Numbered from the stretch's first letter, positions 1 to 10,624 are shown. The stretch is 64,000 nucleotides of DNA from Saccharicrinis aurantiacus (GCF_001660705.2 NZ_LYBV02000017.1:1-64000); one strand, 5' to 3'. The notes: generated from the letters alone by a model not told the origin. Made by a program: numbers and translations.

Positions 1-105
1 AATTTAAGAGAATTGATAAGTAATTGCACAGCTAGTCCGGTAGGTAAAGAGGAGATTTCGATTGACATTGCTAATAAAGAAACTACTGATTTAGAAGAAC
101 GCTAG
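1..105 (+). CDS. C-terminal end of a gene truncated by the window edge
   Basis: Frame 1 is open from the first base to TAG at 103-105 and gives 34 residues beginning NLRELISNC and ending TTDLEER. The NLREL segment resembles the end of the AAA+ domain of sigma-54 activators (NVRELEN in NtrC), but this is too short to assign. The acidic tail is unremarkable. It lies on the far side of a strong hairpin from the integrase and so converges with it. If the integrase marks an island edge at tRNA-Ser, this gene would lie inside the island. Confidence 0.5.
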   Translation, partial: NLRELISNCTASPVGKEEISIDIANKETTDLEER

Positions 106-149
106 CACTATAATCGGAATCTGACTGACAAGTATTAAAAAAAAGTGAA

Positions 150-179
150 GCTTCCGGTTACAACAGTGTAACCGGAAGC
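150..179 (-). terminator. Strong hairpin terminator for the integrase
   Basis: A perfect 12 bp stem (150-161 with 168-179) has a 6-base loop. On the minus strand it is followed by a run of eight T (the A run at 137-144), so it is a textbook Rho-independent terminator for the integrase. On the plus strand it could also stop the truncated gene, although the T-run there is weak. Confidence 0.8.
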
Positions 180-187
180 CTTTCATG

Positions 188-1420
188 TTATATCGACTGC
201 ATTGCATTAGAATTTCTTAATTTTTCGGCTAACACTAGCATATCCGAACTAATCTTCTCATTTGTAATACGTGCATAAATCTGTGTCGTCTTTATGTTAG
301 TATGACCAAGCATTTTGCTTACCGTTTCTATAGGTACACCTTTAGAAAGAGTTATTGTCGTAGCAAAAGTATGTCTAGCCAAATGAAATGTTAAGTTTTT
401 TGTAATGCCGCATAAATCTGCTATTTCCTTTAAATAAGCATTCGTTTTTTGATTAGTTGGTATAGGTAATAAAAGACCATGGGGCAGACCTTCGTATTTT
501 TTTAAAATATTTTGAGCTAAATCAAGAAGAGGAACAACAGTTTGTACATTGGTTTTTTGTCTTTTGGTGTTAATCCACAAATTATTATCAAATCCTTTAA
601 TAAGATGTTTTTGTCGCAAGTTTTTTATATCGATGTAAGCTAAACCGGTATAACATGAAAAAATAAAAATATCTCTTATTCTTTCTAATCGCTCAGTAGC
701 GAACTCTTTTTGCATTATCCTCTTTAATTCATCATCATTTAAGTAGCCTCTGTCCACTTTCTTTAATGATATCTTGTAACTGGCAAATGGATCAGCTGAT
801 ATCCATCCATTATTCTTAGCTATTAGAACGATACTCTTAAATTTCTGAATGAACTTCGCCGCCGTATTAGGGTTGCAGAGGCATTTTACAATGAGGTAAT
901 TTTCAAAACCAACAATAAACGAATGGTTTATTTCTCTAATATCAATATCTGTCATCTTATAATTCACCTTAATGTAATTACTAAGATGACGCCTACATAC
1001 TTCTGCTTTTTGATAGGTAGCCTTGGACTTATTAATACCTATTTGCTCTTTGAGGATGTCGTTATTTTTGGCAAATAATTGCATTAAAAGATATTGTGTA
1101 TTATTAATACCAAGAAATTCATTCTTAACTTTCTCTGCAGTGACAAGTAATTCTTTTCTTGAAAGGTCATGATATACTCTATGTAAAGAAGACTTAATTT
1201 CTTCTAGAGTTGCATTAATCAATTTAACTTGTACTGTTTTACCAATGACTGTGGCATTATCAATGTTCCATTCGTTTAGTTTAATAAATATCTTGGTACT
1301 AAACTGAGTCATTTTACCATTTATGGTAATTCTACAAATAATTGGGGCTGTTTCATCTTTCTTTTTTGCATTCTTCTTGATGTAAAAAAGGACTTTAAAT
1401 GTACTTCGCATACGCTTCAT
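188..1420 (-). CDS. Tyrosine recombinase (phage-integrase family, Bacteroidota type)
   Basis: A 410-residue site-specific recombinase. The N-terminal ~100 residues form a basic arm-binding region (FYIKKNAKKKDETAPI), the middle is a SAM-like core-binding region, and the C-terminal half is catalytic. HLARHTFAT supplies the second arginine, and LGHTNIKTTQIYAR supplies the histidine and the nucleophilic tyrosine. The first catalytic arginine, normally in TGLR, reads TGLA. Replacement of this residue is known in integrases of Bacteroides conjugative transposons such as IntDOT (serine there), so it need not mean inactivity. The gene sits about 260 bp from the 3' end of tRNA-Ser, the usual geometry for an integrative element whose body would extend left of the window. 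No other mobility gene is visible. Confidence 0.88.
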   Translation of the reverse strand: MKRMRSTFKVLFYIKKNAKKKDETAPIICRITINGKMTQFSTKIFIKLNEWNIDNATVIGKTVQVKLINATLEEIKSSLHRVYHDLSRKELLVTAEKVKNEFLGINNTQYLLMQLFAKNNDILKEQIGINKSKATYQKAEVCRRHLSNYIKVNYKMTDIDIREINHSFIVGFENYLIVKCLCNPNTAAKFIQKFKSIVLIAKNNGWISADPFASYKISLKKVDRGYLNDDELKRIMQKEFATERLERIRDIFIFSCYTGLAYIDIKNLRQKHLIKGFDNNLWINTKRQKTNVQTVVPLLDLAQNILKKYEGLPHGLLLPIPTNQKTNAYLKEIADLCGITKNLTFHLARHTFATTITLSKGVPIETVSKMLGHTNIKTTQIYARITNEKISSDMLVLAEKLRNSNAMQSI

Positions 1421-1512
1421 TTTTTAATTGTAAAAATAGTTTATCAATCTTAAAATGAAATACTTGTAGGTAGGACAGGAGCGGCCAAGTTAAAGCCATA
1501 CGTGGACTTTTT

Positions 1513-1673
1513 GTGACCTATTATCATTTTATGAAAATAGGTTACGATTTAGCTACTAAACTATGTCTTTTTATGGCATTTTAGGCCAGACATAGCAAAC
1601 ATTGATGTATAAAAAAAGTCCCACAATACTCTCATATTGTGGGACTTGTCCGTTTAGTGTCTTTTTATGACAT
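1513..1673. repeat. Repeat-rich strip between integrase and tRNA-Ser (possible attachment region)
   Basis: This strip holds an inverted repeat (1513-1522 with 1536-1545, one mismatch) and two near-identical 16-mers at 1564-1579 and 1658-1673 (TGTCTTTTTATGRCAT, one difference, 94 bp apart). A further 7 bp inverted repeat is at 1561-1567/1589-1595. Short direct and inverted repeats next to a tyrosine recombinase are typical of arm- and core-type binding sites. No actual integration event can be shown from one end of an element. Confidence 0.4.
1617..1646 (-). terminator. Terminator downstream of tRNA-Ser
   Basis: A perfect 12 bp stem (1617-1628 with 1635-1646) with a 6-base loop is followed on the minus strand by seven T. 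It lies about 37 bp beyond the tRNA 3' end and should end that transcript. Confidence 0.8.
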
Positions 1674-1682
1674 CTGTATCAG

Positions 1683-1767
1683 CGGAGAGTGAGGGATTCG
1701 AACCCCCGGTACGTTGCCGCACAATAGTTTTCAAGACTACCGCATTCGACCACTCTGCCAACTCTCC
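1683..1767 (-). tRNA. tRNA-Ser (anticodon UGA)
   Basis: An 85-nt gene with a 7 bp acceptor stem (GGAGAGT with ACTCTCC), a discriminator G, a T arm GGTTCGAATCC and the long variable arm expected of serine tRNAs. The anticodon loop reads CTTGAAA, giving anticodon TGA. CCA is not encoded. A canonical Bacteroidota promoter lies upstream and a strong terminator follows. The 3' end faces the integrase, which makes this tRNA the likely chromosomal target of the element. Confidence 0.96.
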
Positions 1768-1802
1768 AATAATTCTGTTGTTATCCTTTTTGATAACGGC
1801 TG

Positions 1803-1832
1803 CAAATTTAGACTAAATAATTTAGTTTGCAA
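1803..1832 (-). promoter_or_regulatory. Promoter of tRNA-Ser
   Basis: On the minus strand TTG (1830-1832) is separated by exactly 19 bp from TAAATTTG (1803-1810). This is a perfect match to the Bacteroidota sigma-70 consensus, about 36 bp upstream of the tRNA. Confidence 0.8.
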
Positions 1833-1874
1833 ATAAATGAATGATAAAATTTGTTGGTTTTTTGGGAATGAAAT

Positions 1875-1902
1875 AACCCCAAGCTTACAAAGACCTGGGG
1901 TT
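1875..1902 (-). terminator. Terminator of clpC
   Basis: A stem AACCCCA/TGGGGTT extended by an imperfect inner part lies 24 bp after the clpC stop codon. The flanking T-run is short, so efficiency is uncertain. Confidence 0.55.
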
Positions 1903-1925
1903 TAGTATTCTAAGAATAGACCTAG

Positions 1926-4460
1926 TTATTCTTTTTTATCTTCTTTATTTACAAGTTTCTTTGTTTTTTTAATCTCACTAAAAATTTTCTCTTCCTTATC
2001 ATTAAAATCAACCTTAATAATATCCCCTTCAGATATACTCGCCTGAATGATTACTTCAGCCATTTCGTCTTCAAGATACTTCTGAATCGCTCTTTTTAAT
2101 GGGCGTGCACCAAAATTACTATCATATCCTTTCGAAGCAATGTAATCTTTGGCTTTGTCAGTAAGTTTTAGAGTATAACCAAGAGCTTCAACTCTAGAAT
2201 AAAGACCCTTTAATTCAATATCGATAATTTTATGAATATCATTTTTATCTAAAGTGTTGAATACAACAACATCATCAATTCTATTTATAAACTCAGGAGC
2301 AAAAGCTTTTTTAAGTGCTTTCTGAATTACATGACGTGCATGGTCTGAATCAGATTCTCTAGACGCAGATTGGAATCCAACTCCTCGTCCAAAATCTTTT
2401 AATTCACGACTTCCAATATTTGAAGTCATAATAATAATGGTATTCTTAAAATCAACTTTTCTACCTAAGCTATCGGTGAGTCTACCTTCATCTAAAACCT
2501 GGAGTAACAAATTAAACACATCTGGGTGGGCTTTCTCTATTTCATCCAAAAGAATAACTGAATAAGGTCTTCTACGAACCTTCTCGGTTAATTGTCCACC
2601 TTCTTCATAGCCAACATATCCAGGAGGGGCTCCAACAAGCCTTGAAACCGCAAATTTCTCCATATACTCACTCATATCAATTCTAATAAGTGCATCAGTA
2701 GAATCAAATAAGTATTTTGCCAATATTTTAGCTAAGTGCGTTTTTCCAACACCTGTTGGTCCAAGAAATACAAACGATCCAATTGGTCTATTAGGGTCCT
2801 TTAATCCAGCTCTGTTGCGCTGAATAGCCTTCACAATCTTAACAATAGCTTCTTCCTGACCAATAACTTTCCCTTTCAATTGATCACCCATTTTAAGTAA
2901 TCGGAAACCTTCAGCTTGTGCAACTCTCTGAACTGGTATGCCAGTCATCATGGCTACAACTTCAGCAACCTTTTCAACGTCAACAGTTTCTTTGTGTTGT
3001 TGTAATTCTTTCTCCCACTTTTCTTTTGCAGAATCTAAATCTTCAGAAAATGTTTTTTCTTTATCTCTAAAGCTTGCCGCTAATTCAAAATTTTGTGCTT
3101 TAACCGCTTTAATTTTATTTTCTTTTGTTTCTTCAATCTGTTCCTCAAGTTTTAAGATGGTTTCAGGAACTACAATGTTAGAAATATGTACACGCGATCC
3201 TGCTTCATCCAAAGCATCAATTGCTTTATCTGGTAAATGACGATCGGTAATGTAGCGTTCTGTAAGCTTAGCACAAGCTTCTACTGCCTCAGGTGTAAAC
3301 TCAACATTATGATGATCTTCGTACTTTTCTTTTATATTATTTAAAATCTCAATAGTTTCATCAATGGATGTTGGCTCAACCATAACTTTTTGGAAGCGAC
3401 GCTCTAAAGCACCATCTTTCTCAATATGTTGACGATATTCATCGAGAGTTGTTGCTCCAATACATTGAATTTCACCACGCGCTAAGGCAGGTTTCAGCAT
3501 GTTTGCAGCGTCAAGAGATCCTGTAGCACCACCCGCACCAACAATAGTATGGATTTCATCAATAAACAGAATAATATTTGGATTACGACTGAGCTCATTC
3601 AGAATAGCCTTCATTCGTTCCTCAAACTGGCCTCTATACTTTGTACCTGCAACAATTGAAGCCAAATCGAGTGTAATAACACGTTTATCAAATAGTACTC
3701 GAGATACTTTTTTCTCGTGAATACGAATGGCAAGTCCTTCTGCTATGGCAGATTTACCAACACCTGGTTCTCCAATTAAAATTGGGTTATTTTTCTTACG
3801 TCGGCTTAAAATTTGAGCCAATCGCTCAATTTCTTGCTCTCGACCAACAATTGGATCTAGTTTGTTTTCTTCAGCAGCTTGAGTCATGTCAATGCCAAAG
3901 TTATCTAACACAGGCGTGTCTGAGCCTTTTGATCCACTTGAAGCTCTAGGGTTATCACCACCACCTGAACTTCCTCCTGCAAATGGACTATCTTGGTCAT
4001 CATCTTCCGGTAAATCGGCCTTAGCCATTGGTTTGTTATAATTCATCAAACCGTGTACTCTTTCGTAATTAATATTCTCTTTTGTCATAAGTTCTGGGAT
4101 ATATCCATGGTTATCTTTTAGTAAAGCTAATAATAAGTGTCCGGTATTTATATTTTCACTTTGTAAAATACGAGCCTCAAGAAAAACTAACCGGAGTATT
4201 CTCTCTGTGGACTTTAAAAGTGGTATATGATCTTTGTGTCTAAGAGGTTCATCTTCTCTTAATTTATCCTCGATTTTTATTTTTAGTTGTTCTAAATCGA
4301 TATTAAGCTCATTTAATAGCTTGTAAGCATTACCTTTTGTATCTATAATTAGTCCTAATAGCAAATGTTCAGGAGATATATATGGGTTACCCATACGAAT
4401 TGCTTCAGCTTTAGAATTGCTTAATACTTCATTTATTTGTGGTGAAAAATTTAAATTCAT
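1926..4460 (-). CDS. clpC: ATP-dependent Clp protease ATP-binding subunit ClpC
   Basis: An 844-residue class I HSP100 unfoldase that feeds substrates to ClpP in the cytosol. The order is: Clp_N repeats (residues 1-145), a Gly/Ser-rich linker (about 155-180), the first AAA+ module with Walker A GEPGVGKS and Walker B ILFIDEIH, a UVR-like middle coiled region ([17 protein letters not shown]), then the second AAA+ module with GPTGVGKT and [11 protein letters not shown], and a ClpB_D2-small domain. The length and the short UVR-type middle domain fit ClpC rather than ClpB, whose middle coil is longer. The lysine-rich tail is species-specific. It is transcribed divergently from gyrA. Confidence 0.93.
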   Translation of the reverse strand: MNLNFSPQINEVLSNSKAEAIRMGNPYISPEHLLLGLIIDTKGNAYKLLNELNIDLEQLKIKIEDKLREDEPLRHKDHIPLLKSTERILRLVFLEARILQSENINTGHLLLALLKDNHGYIPELMTKENINYERVHGLMNYNKPMAKADLPEDDDQDSPFAGGSSGGGDNPRASSGSKGSDTPVLDNFGIDMTQAAEENKLDPIVGREQEIERLAQILSRRKKNNPILIGEPGVGKSAIAEGLAIRIHEKKVSRVLFDKRVITLDLASIVAGTKYRGQFEERMKAILNELSRNPNIILFIDEIHTIVGAGGATGSLDAANMLKPALARGEIQCIGATTLDEYRQHIEKDGALERRFQKVMVEPTSIDETIEILNNIKEKYEDHHNVEFTPEAVEACAKLTERYITDRHLPDKAIDALDEAGSRVHISNIVVPETILKLEEQIEETKENKIKAVKAQNFELAASFRDKEKTFSEDLDSAKEKWEKELQQHKETVDVEKVAEVVAMMTGIPVQRVAQAEGFRLLKMGDQLKGKVIGQEEAIVKIVKAIQRNRAGLKDPNRPIGSFVFLGPTGVGKTHLAKILAKYLFDSTDALIRIDMSEYMEKFAVSRLVGAPPGYVGYEEGGQLTEKVRRRPYSVILLDEIEKAHPDVFNLLLQVLDEGRLTDSLGRKVDFKNTIIIMTSNIGSRELKDFGRGVGFQSASRESDSDHARHVIQKALKKAFAPEFINRIDDVVVFNTLDKNDIHKIIDIELKGLYSRVEALGYTLKLTDKAKDYIASKGYDSNFGARPLKRAIQKYLEDEMAEVIIQASISEGDIIKVDFNDKEEKIFSEIKKTKKLVNKEDKKE

Positions 4461-4871
4461 TAAAATATATCAAATTAAATAAGTCAGAAAAAATGTAATT
4501 CTTCTCAATTTTTAGAAGAATTACAATAACATAACAGGTTAAACCGTATTAAAGTTTGATGCGAGCATATTTTTTACAAAAAAATGATCAATTATAAATC
4601 AAATAAATACAAACTTTATTTTTCATTTTACACTTTAAAAATTGTTTCATTTGCGTGTAGTTTTAAGAATAAAAACTTGAATATATTTATTCTTTAGTAG
4701 AAAATCAAAAATATCAGTAAAAATGCGCATTTCAGAGCGTTAAATGATCCTTAATAAAATATGAAAAAAGTCTTTATTGTTAGCATTATTAATGCTAAAT
4801 TAGGCGGTCGAAAAAACAGACTTATTAGGTCTGTTTTATTTGTTTATTCTAATTCAAAATTTAAAATATAA
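4461..4871. promoter_or_regulatory. clpC-gyrA divergent intergenic region with two hairpins in the gyrA leader
   Basis: This 411 bp gene-free region lies between divergent genes. Close to gyrA it contains a perfect 9+1+9 palindrome (4780-4798) followed by an 8 bp hairpin (4813-4820 with 4830-4837) that ends in TTTT and lies 34 bp before the gyrA start. The tandem hairpins could act on the gyrA leader RNA. I see no clear consensus promoter. The rest is AT-rich without features. Confidence 0.4.
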
Positions 4872-7394
4872 ATGGCTGAAGGAGAGAAAATAATTAAAAT
4901 AAATATTGAGGAAGAAATGAAGTCTGCCTACATCGATTATTCGATGTCGGTAATTGTTTCAAGAGCACTTCCTGATGTTAGGGACGGTTTTAAGCCCGTT
5001 CACAGGCGTGTGCTATTCGGGATGAGTGAACTAGGAGTTACAGCCTCAAAGCCATATAAAAAGTCTGCTAGAATTGTTGGAGAAGTACTAGGTAAGTATC
5101 ACCCGCATGGTGATTCATCAGTATATTTCGCAATGGTTCGTATGGCCCAAGATTGGTCTTTACGTTATCCATTGGTTGATGGACAGGGTAACTTTGGTTC
5201 TGTTGATGGAGATAGTCCTGCAGCAATGCGTTATACCGAGGCACGCTTAAACAAAATTGCTGAAGAAACTTTAGTTGATATCGACAAAAGAACTGTTGAT
5301 TTTCAGTTAAACTTTGATGATTCGCTTAAGGAGCCAACCGTATTACCAACACGTATTCCTAATTTATTAGTAAACGGAGCTTCAGGTATTGCTGTGGGTA
5401 TGGCAACAAACATGCCACCACATAACTTAACCGAAATTATTAACGCTACAGTTGCTTATATTGAGAATCCAGAAATTGATATTGATGGATTATGTGAATA
5501 TGTAAAAGCACCTGATTTCCCTACGGGAGGTATTATATATGGTTACAAAGGTGTAAGAGATGCTTTTGAAACGGGTAGGGGAAAAGTAGTTGTAAGAGCT
5601 AAGGCTGAGGTTGAAACAGATAGCAACGGAAGAGAAAAAATTGTTATTTCTGAAATACCTTATTTAGTAAATAAAGCTGAATTAATTATTAAGATTGCCG
5701 ATTTAGTTAACGATAAAAAAATCGAAGGCATAAGCAATGTTAATGATGAATCAGATAGACGCGGAATGCGTATTGTAGTTGATTTAAAGCGCGATGCAAT
5801 TGCAAATGTAGTTTTAAATAACCTATATAAATTTACTGCACTTCAATCATCATTTAGTGTTAACAATATTGCTTTAGTAAAAGGTCGTCCGGAGTTATTG
5901 AACTTAAAGGGCATGATCAGTAATTTTGTTGAGCACAGACATGATGTTGTAGTTCGTAGAACGCAATACGAGTTAGAACAAGCTGAAAAAAGAGCCCATA
6001 TCTTAGAAGGACTTATTATCGCAAGTGATAATATAGATGAAGTAATTAAAATTATTAGAGCAGCCTCAAATCCTGAAGAGGCTCGTAATAACTTAATTGA
6101 GCGCTTTAAACTTTCTGATATTCAGGCAAGAGCAATTGTTGAAATGCGTTTAAGACAATTAACTGGTCTTGAGCAAGATAAATTGCGTAACGAATTTGAT
6201 GAGTTGGTTAAAGAAATTGCTCATTTAAAAGATATTTTATCTAACGAGAGTCTTCGTATGGAGATTATTACTGAAGAGTTAGTTGAAATTAAGGCAAAAT
6301 ATGGTGATGAGCGTAAAACAGAAATTGTTTATTCATCAGAAGAATTTAATCCTGAAGATTTTTATGCTGATGATGAAATGATCATTACTATTTCTCATTT
6401 AGGATATATTAAACGTACGCCACTTGCTGAATTCAGAACGCAAAGTAGAGGAGGAGTTGGTTCTAAAGGAAGTACAACACGTGATCAAGATTTTATTGAG
6501 CATATCTATCCTGCTACAATGCACAATACAATGCTCTTCTTTACCAAGAAAGGACGTTGTTTCTGGCTTAAAGTATATGAAATTCCTGAGGGAGCCAAAA
6601 GTACTAAAGGTAGAGCCATCCAAAATTTATTAAATATTGAGGGCGACGATCAAGTAAAAGCATTCATTAAAGTTAAGAAACTTAACGAAGAAGATTACGT
6701 AAATAGCAACTACATTGTGATGGGTACCAAAAAAGGTATTATTAAAAAATCACTACTTGCTGATTATTCTCGTCCTCGTGTAAATGGGGTGAATGCAATT
6801 ACAATTAAGGAGGATGATGAGTTAATCCAAGCAAGATTAACGAATGGAGAAACCGAAATTTTAATGGCTACAAGATCAGGTAGAGCTATTCGATTTAACG
6901 AAACAAACATCAGAACTATTGGTAGAACAGGCCAAGGTGTTAGGGGTATAAGTATTGATACTGAGGTGGATGAGGTAGTTGGTATGATTTGTGTTAATAA
7001 TATTCAAGAAGAAGATGCTCTTGTGGTATCTGAAAATGGATTTGGAAAACGTTCGAAAATAGAAGATTATAGAATTACCAATAGAGGTGGTAAAGGGGTT
7101 AAAACCATGAAAATCACTGAAAAAACTGGAGCTCTTATTTCTATCAAGAATGTTACTGATGAACATGATTTGATGATTATTAATAAATCAGGTATCACTA
7201 TTCGTCTAGCAATGTCTGAATTAAGAACAATGGGACGTGCTACACAAGGAGTTAAAGTGATAAATCTTAAAAAGACAGATCAAATTGCTTCTGTTGCAAG
7301 AGTTCCTGCTTATAAAGAGGAAGTAGCAACAGAAACAGAAGAAGATCAAGTTGAAGGCAGCGAAGGTACTCCTGAAATACCAACAGAAGAATAA
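4872..7394 (+). CDS. gyrA: DNA gyrase subunit A
   Basis: An 840-residue breakage-reunion subunit of the type IIA topoisomerase that introduces negative supercoils. The N-terminal winged-helix and tower domains include the catalytic tyrosine in [10 protein letters not shown]. The C-terminal beta-pinwheel carries a GyrA-box-like [10 protein letters not shown] and a second NRGGKGVKT blade motif. The length and acidic tail are typical. In the quinolone-resistance region [10 protein letters not shown] the serine equivalent to E. coli Ser83 is present, while the position of Asp87 is phenylalanine. Whether that is the norm in this lineage cannot be told here. gyrB is not in the window. Confidence 0.97.
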   Translation: MAEGEKIIKINIEEEMKSAYIDYSMSVIVSRALPDVRDGFKPVHRRVLFGMSELGVTASKPYKKSARIVGEVLGKYHPHGDSSVYFAMVRMAQDWSLRYPLVDGQGNFGSVDGDSPAAMRYTEARLNKIAEETLVDIDKRTVDFQLNFDDSLKEPTVLPTRIPNLLVNGASGIAVGMATNMPPHNLTEIINATVAYIENPEIDIDGLCEYVKAPDFPTGGIIYGYKGVRDAFETGRGKVVVRAKAEVETDSNGREKIVISEIPYLVNKAELIIKIADLVNDKKIEGISNVNDESDRRGMRIVVDLKRDAIANVVLNNLYKFTALQSSFSVNNIALVKGRPELLNLKGMISNFVEHRHDVVVRRTQYELEQAEKRAHILEGLIIASDNIDEVIKIIRAASNPEEARNNLIERFKLSDIQARAIVEMRLRQLTGLEQDKLRNEFDELVKEIAHLKDILSNESLRMEIITEELVEIKAKYGDERKTEIVYSSEEFNPEDFYADDEMIITISHLGYIKRTPLAEFRTQSRGGVGSKGSTTRDQDFIEHIYPATMHNTMLFFTKKGRCFWLKVYEIPEGAKSTKGRAIQNLLNIEGDDQVKAFIKVKKLNEEDYVNSNYIVMGTKKGIIKKSLLADYSRPRVNGVNAITIKEDDELIQARLTNGETEILMATRSGRAIRFNETNIRTIGRTGQGVRGISIDTEVDEVVGMICVNNIQEEDALVVSENGFGKRSKIEDYRITNRGGKGVKTMKITEKTGALISIKNVTDEHDLMIINKSGITIRLAMSELRTMGRATQGVKVINLKKTDQIASVARVPAYKEEVATETEEDQVEGSEGTPEIPTEE

Positions 7395-7428
7395 TAAAAA
7401 CAGATTCTATAAATAAATCATAACACAC

Positions 7429-7460
7429 AACAGGGCTGAATAGATTAAATCAGCCCTGTT
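7429..7460 (+). terminator. Hairpin after gyrA
   Basis: A perfect 11 bp stem (7429-7439 with 7450-7460) with a 10-base loop lies 35 bp after the gyrA stop. It lacks a T-run, so it may be a weak terminator or an RNA 3'-end stabiliser rather than a full stop before the TPR gene. Confidence 0.5.
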
Positions 7461-7484
7461 AATCTAAAATTAAAAAGTAATACG

Positions 7485-8648
7485 ATGAAGAAAATTAGTT
7501 TATTTCTAACACTGGCGCTTTCTGTATCAGCAGTATTTGCCCAAAAAGGAAAAGTAACTAGTGCCGAAACATTAATGGCCAGTGGCGACATTATGAAGGC
7601 AAAAGAAGCTATTGATCAAGCCCTAGCGAGTGAAAAAAGTAACACTTGGCCAAAGACTTATATCATGGCAGCTAAAGTTTATGGTGAACTTGATAAAAAA
7701 GGTAAAGATGATCAAGGGACTATTAAAGCATTTGAGTTTTATAAGAAAGCTATAGAACTTGATGAAAAAGGTGATGCTAAAGGAAAGAAAGTTGGTAAAT
7801 ATAAGAAAGAGATCGGACAGTCTTTATTATTTTTCTCAGGAGAACTAACTAACGACGGTGTTGATGCATTCAATAAGGAGAACTTTAAAGATGCTGTTAC
7901 AGCGTTTGAAGATCTATTAGCTATTAACGCACATCCTTATATGATTGAATTACAAGGTGAAAAAGTTGATACATCAATCATTTTTAATACTGCTTTAGCT
8001 GCTTATAACGGCGAAATGTGGGAGGAAGCTGAAAAGTATTTTAATCAATCTGTTGATTACAAATATGGAGGTGGAGATGCTATCTTATTGTTACAACAAG
8101 TGCACACTGCGACAGGTGATTCTGCAAAAATGGGTCCTAACTTAATTAAAGGTTTTGAAACTTATCCTGGGGATGATAGAATTTTAACTTCTTTGATTAA
8201 CTTCTATTTAGAAAGCAATCAGAATGATAAAGCTTTAAATTACCTTAACAAAGCAATTGAAGGAGATAAAGACAATCCTTCATTTTATTACGCTAGAGGA
8301 GTTTTAAATGATAATAGCGGTGAGTTCGAAGCTGCATTAGCTGATTATAATAAGTGTTTAGAGATTGATACTGAATATTTTAATGCATTATATAATATTG
8401 GCGTAATGTATTTTAACAAAGGTGTTGAAGAAATGAACTTAGCTAATGAAGAAACTGACTTTAAAAAGTTTGAAGCAAAAAAAGAAGCTGCTGAAGGAAC
8501 TTTCAAAGAGTCATTACCATTTTTTGAACGTGCATTATCTGTTAAACCTGAAGAGGTTGCTGTGTTAGAGAGTTTAAAAACACTTTACTACAGATTTGAA
8601 ATGAACGATAAATACAAAGAGGTTAATGATAAATTAAAGTCTTTATAA
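7485..8648 (+). CDS. Exported tetratricopeptide-repeat protein
   Basis: 387 residues with a clear signal peptide (MKKISLFLTLALSVSAVFAQ). The remainder consists of degenerate TPR units, for example AFNKENFKDAVTAFEDLLA, NDKALNYLNKAIEGDKDNPS and FEAALADYNKCLEIDTEYF. TPR proteins of this form are periplasmic or outer-membrane-associated scaffolds in Bacteroidota; no enzymatic domain is present. It follows gyrA by 90 bp and is closed by its own terminator, so read-through from gyrA is possible. The precise partner is unknown. Confidence 0.85.
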   Translation: MKKISLFLTLALSVSAVFAQKGKVTSAETLMASGDIMKAKEAIDQALASEKSNTWPKTYIMAAKVYGELDKKGKDDQGTIKAFEFYKKAIELDEKGDAKGKKVGKYKKEIGQSLLFFSGELTNDGVDAFNKENFKDAVTAFEDLLAINAHPYMIELQGEKVDTSIIFNTALAAYNGEMWEEAEKYFNQSVDYKYGGGDAILLLQQVHTATGDSAKMGPNLIKGFETYPGDDRILTSLINFYLESNQNDKALNYLNKAIEGDKDNPSFYYARGVLNDNSGEFEAALADYNKCLEIDTEYFNALYNIGVMYFNKGVEEMNLANEETDFKKFEAKKEAAEGTFKESLPFFERALSVKPEEVAVLESLKTLYYRFEMNDKYKEVNDKLKSL

Positions 8649-8657
8649 TATAATAGA

Positions 8658-8684
8658 AAACCGAGGTTTATATTGCCTCGGTTT
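8658..8684 (+). terminator. Terminator of the TPR gene
   Basis: A 9 bp stem (8658-8666 with 8676-8684) followed by CTTTC lies 10 bp beyond the stop codon. Together with the converging globin gene it separates two transcription units. Confidence 0.65.
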
Positions 8685-8749
8685 CTTTCAATATATCCTA
8701 TTTAACATAATATAAACTATAGGACAAATATAATGATCTTATAATTGGG

Positions 8750-9229
8750 CTATTTTAATGAAAACCCTAATTTGAATTTAGGTTCTTCAGGTGTATTAAC
8801 CATCCAATTAGAGAATTCATCTAACCAATTCCAAAAATCCATTATTAGGTTCTCAGGAACATCATTAACCTGAGATAAAACTTGTCTGTAGCAATCTAAC
8901 CAAACTTTACGACCACTTGGCTTAATTTTAAAAGGCAAATGCCTATTAGCAAGCATTGGATTACCTCGTGTCATTTTATAATACTCAGGACCTCCAAAAC
9001 GTTGAATGAAAAAATCAGCAGATCGTTTCTTGGCACCATCTAATTCTTCATCACTCGTCGGAAATATATCTTTTATTTCACTCTTTACTAGCAGATCATA
9101 ATGACTACCAATAATCTTTCTAAATCCATCTTCTCCTAAGTAATTATACAATTCAACATTTGGTTTAAATGTAGTTCGTCTTTCTCCAAATGGAATTTCG
9201 CTTATTTTAAATTTATCTATATTTATCAT
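8750..9229 (-). CDS. Truncated haemoglobin (group II, globin-like)
   Basis: 159 residues. The family core is clear: FIQRFGGPEYY, then GNPMLANRHLPFKI, where the proximal haem-ligand histidine is the H of NRH, and KVWLDCY with the tryptophan (G8) typical of group II truncated globins. These small proteins bind O2 or NO and are usually linked to nitrosative or oxidative stress. It carries an N-terminal extension of about 40 residues relative to the minimal fold. It stands alone, converging with the TPR gene, and no dedicated reductase adjoins it. Confidence 0.85.
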   Translation of the reverse strand: MINIDKFKISEIPFGERRTTFKPNVELYNYLGEDGFRKIIGSHYDLLVKSEIKDIFPTSDEELDGAKKRSADFFIQRFGGPEYYKMTRGNPMLANRHLPFKIKPSGRKVWLDCYRQVLSQVNDVPENLIMDFWNWLDEFSNWMVNTPEEPKFKLGFSLK

Positions 9230-9304
9230 TTCTATTTAACCTAATTAAGAACATGTGAGTTTAATATTCGTTAAACACTCCATATTTATTATTGTTTTGA
9301 GATA

Positions 9305-10624
9305 TTAGAAAATTATATCTTCAGTATTATTAGTGTTTAGTTTCAAATTATACAAATCATATTCGGGCCATGTTTTTACTGATTTTAACGATTTGTCCAT
9401 CATCTTTTTAATGTCATTCGCAAACTCTGGTCCTTTCCATGAACTTGAATTAAAGATTATAGCAAACGAAATTCCATTATCATACCTAACAATTAATGCT
9501 GAACTACCAGCTAAAGTTCCGGTTCTGTACCAATATGATTTTCGTATACCTCTCCAACCCAACGGACTATCACCTAAATTTTCAATTTCGGTCATCTGCT
9601 TAATACTTTCAAGTGATAGTATATCATCTGGGTGTTCAAAACCATCAATTGCAGAAACTAGTTTTAATATATCTGTTGATGAAGCTATCCAACCGCCTGC
9701 AGCACCTAGTGTTCTAATATCGTTTCCACCGTAACTACGCAGTGCTTGCTTATCTCGTTCAAGATGATCAGGTACTAAGTATGGTTCATCTGGTTCATAA
9801 TATTTAACCTCCAAATCATATCTTTCCCATAAATAGCTTCCTCCAATCTTCATATCAAATATCTCTAATGGATATAAGATTTCAGTCTTCACATAGTTCT
9901 CATAGCTAGTTCCTGATGCTTTTTCAATAATTTTCTCAAGTATTGCATAACCGAAATTGCTATATGATGATAGTGTTCCTGGAGGATAATGTAAACGTTT
10001 CTTAAGCATGAAGCGTATTATATCTTCTCCAGTAATTGGATATGAGAACTCCGGTTGATTTGCAACAGCTCTATGGATAAACATAGGATCTCCCCACCTG
10101 TTAGTCCAACCACTAGTATGATTTAGTAGATCTCTAACTGTAATTTGCTCAACTTTTTTATCTCTATAATTGAGATAAATCGAGTCATTTAAAATACCAT
10201 TATTACCAAATGCAGTACTCGATAATGAAATTTTATTGTTTTCACACAACTTCATAATAGCCGTTGCAGTAACAAGTTTAGATACACTCGCTATCCGGAA
10301 TAAGTTATATGGCTGAACGGCAATATCTAATTCTTTATCAGCACTTCCATATCCCTTAGCAAATTTGAGTGCACCATTTTTAGTAATTGCTAATGATGCA
10401 CCTGCCAGATTATTTCGTTTAATGAACCGTTCAACATTTTTATCAATGTGTCTAAACTCGGGTCTTTCAGATAAAGTGTTGTTAATGTGATTGGAGGAGT
10501 TTTGAACTGTTGGTGGAATGAAATCAATATCAAAAGCATTATTCCAACTGAATAGAATTACGTTGAGAGCAGTGATAAGTGTAATTACAATTAACGATAT
10601 AAATATTTTTCTTAGGAATGTCAT
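9305..10624 (-). CDS. Serine hydrolase of the beta-lactamase/class C family
   Basis: 439 residues with an N-terminal membrane anchor or signal (LRKIFISLIVITLITALNVI). The beta-lactamase fold (PF00144) shows the SxxK nucleophile motif SVSK near residue 120, the YxN motif in SSYSNFGY near residue 220 and an RTG box near residue 370 in place of KTG. Such proteins are periplasmic esterases, D-alanyl-D-alanine peptidases or peptidoglycan-editing enzymes rather than true resistance beta-lactamases. The substrate cannot be deduced. The gene stands between the globin and a thioredoxin-fold gene, all on the minus strand. Confidence 0.85.
   Translation of the reverse strand: MTFLRKIFISLIVITLITALNVILFSWNNAFDIDFIPPTVQNSSNHINNTLSERPEFRHIDKNVERFIKRNNLAGASLAITKNGALKFAKGYGSADKELDIAVQPYNLFRIASVSKLVTATAIMKLCENNKISLSSTAFGNNGILNDSIYLNYRDKKVEQITVRDLLNHTSGWTNRWGDPMFIHRAVANQPEFSYPITGEDIIRFMLKKRLHYPPGTLSSYSNFGYAILEKIIEKASGTSYENYVKTEILYPLEIFDMKIGGSYLWERYDLEVKYYEPDEPYLVPDHLERDKQALRSYGGNDIRTLGAAGGWIASSTDILKLVSAIDGFEHPDDILSLESIKQMTEIENLGDSPLGWRGIRKSYWYRTGTLAGSSALIVRYDNGISFAIIFNSSSWKGPEFANDIKKMMDKSLKSVKTWPEYDLYNLKLNTNNTEDIIF

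Noticed and set aside
5097-5140. GyrA has Phe at the Asp87-equivalent position, possible quinolone resistance.
   Set aside because: The Ser83 equivalent is unchanged and the position varies between lineages, so no resistance can be claimed.
9305-10624. Beta-lactamase-family gene as an antibiotic-resistance gene.
   Set aside because: The RTG box and membrane anchor fit the broad serine-hydrolase family; nothing indicates antibiotic hydrolysis.
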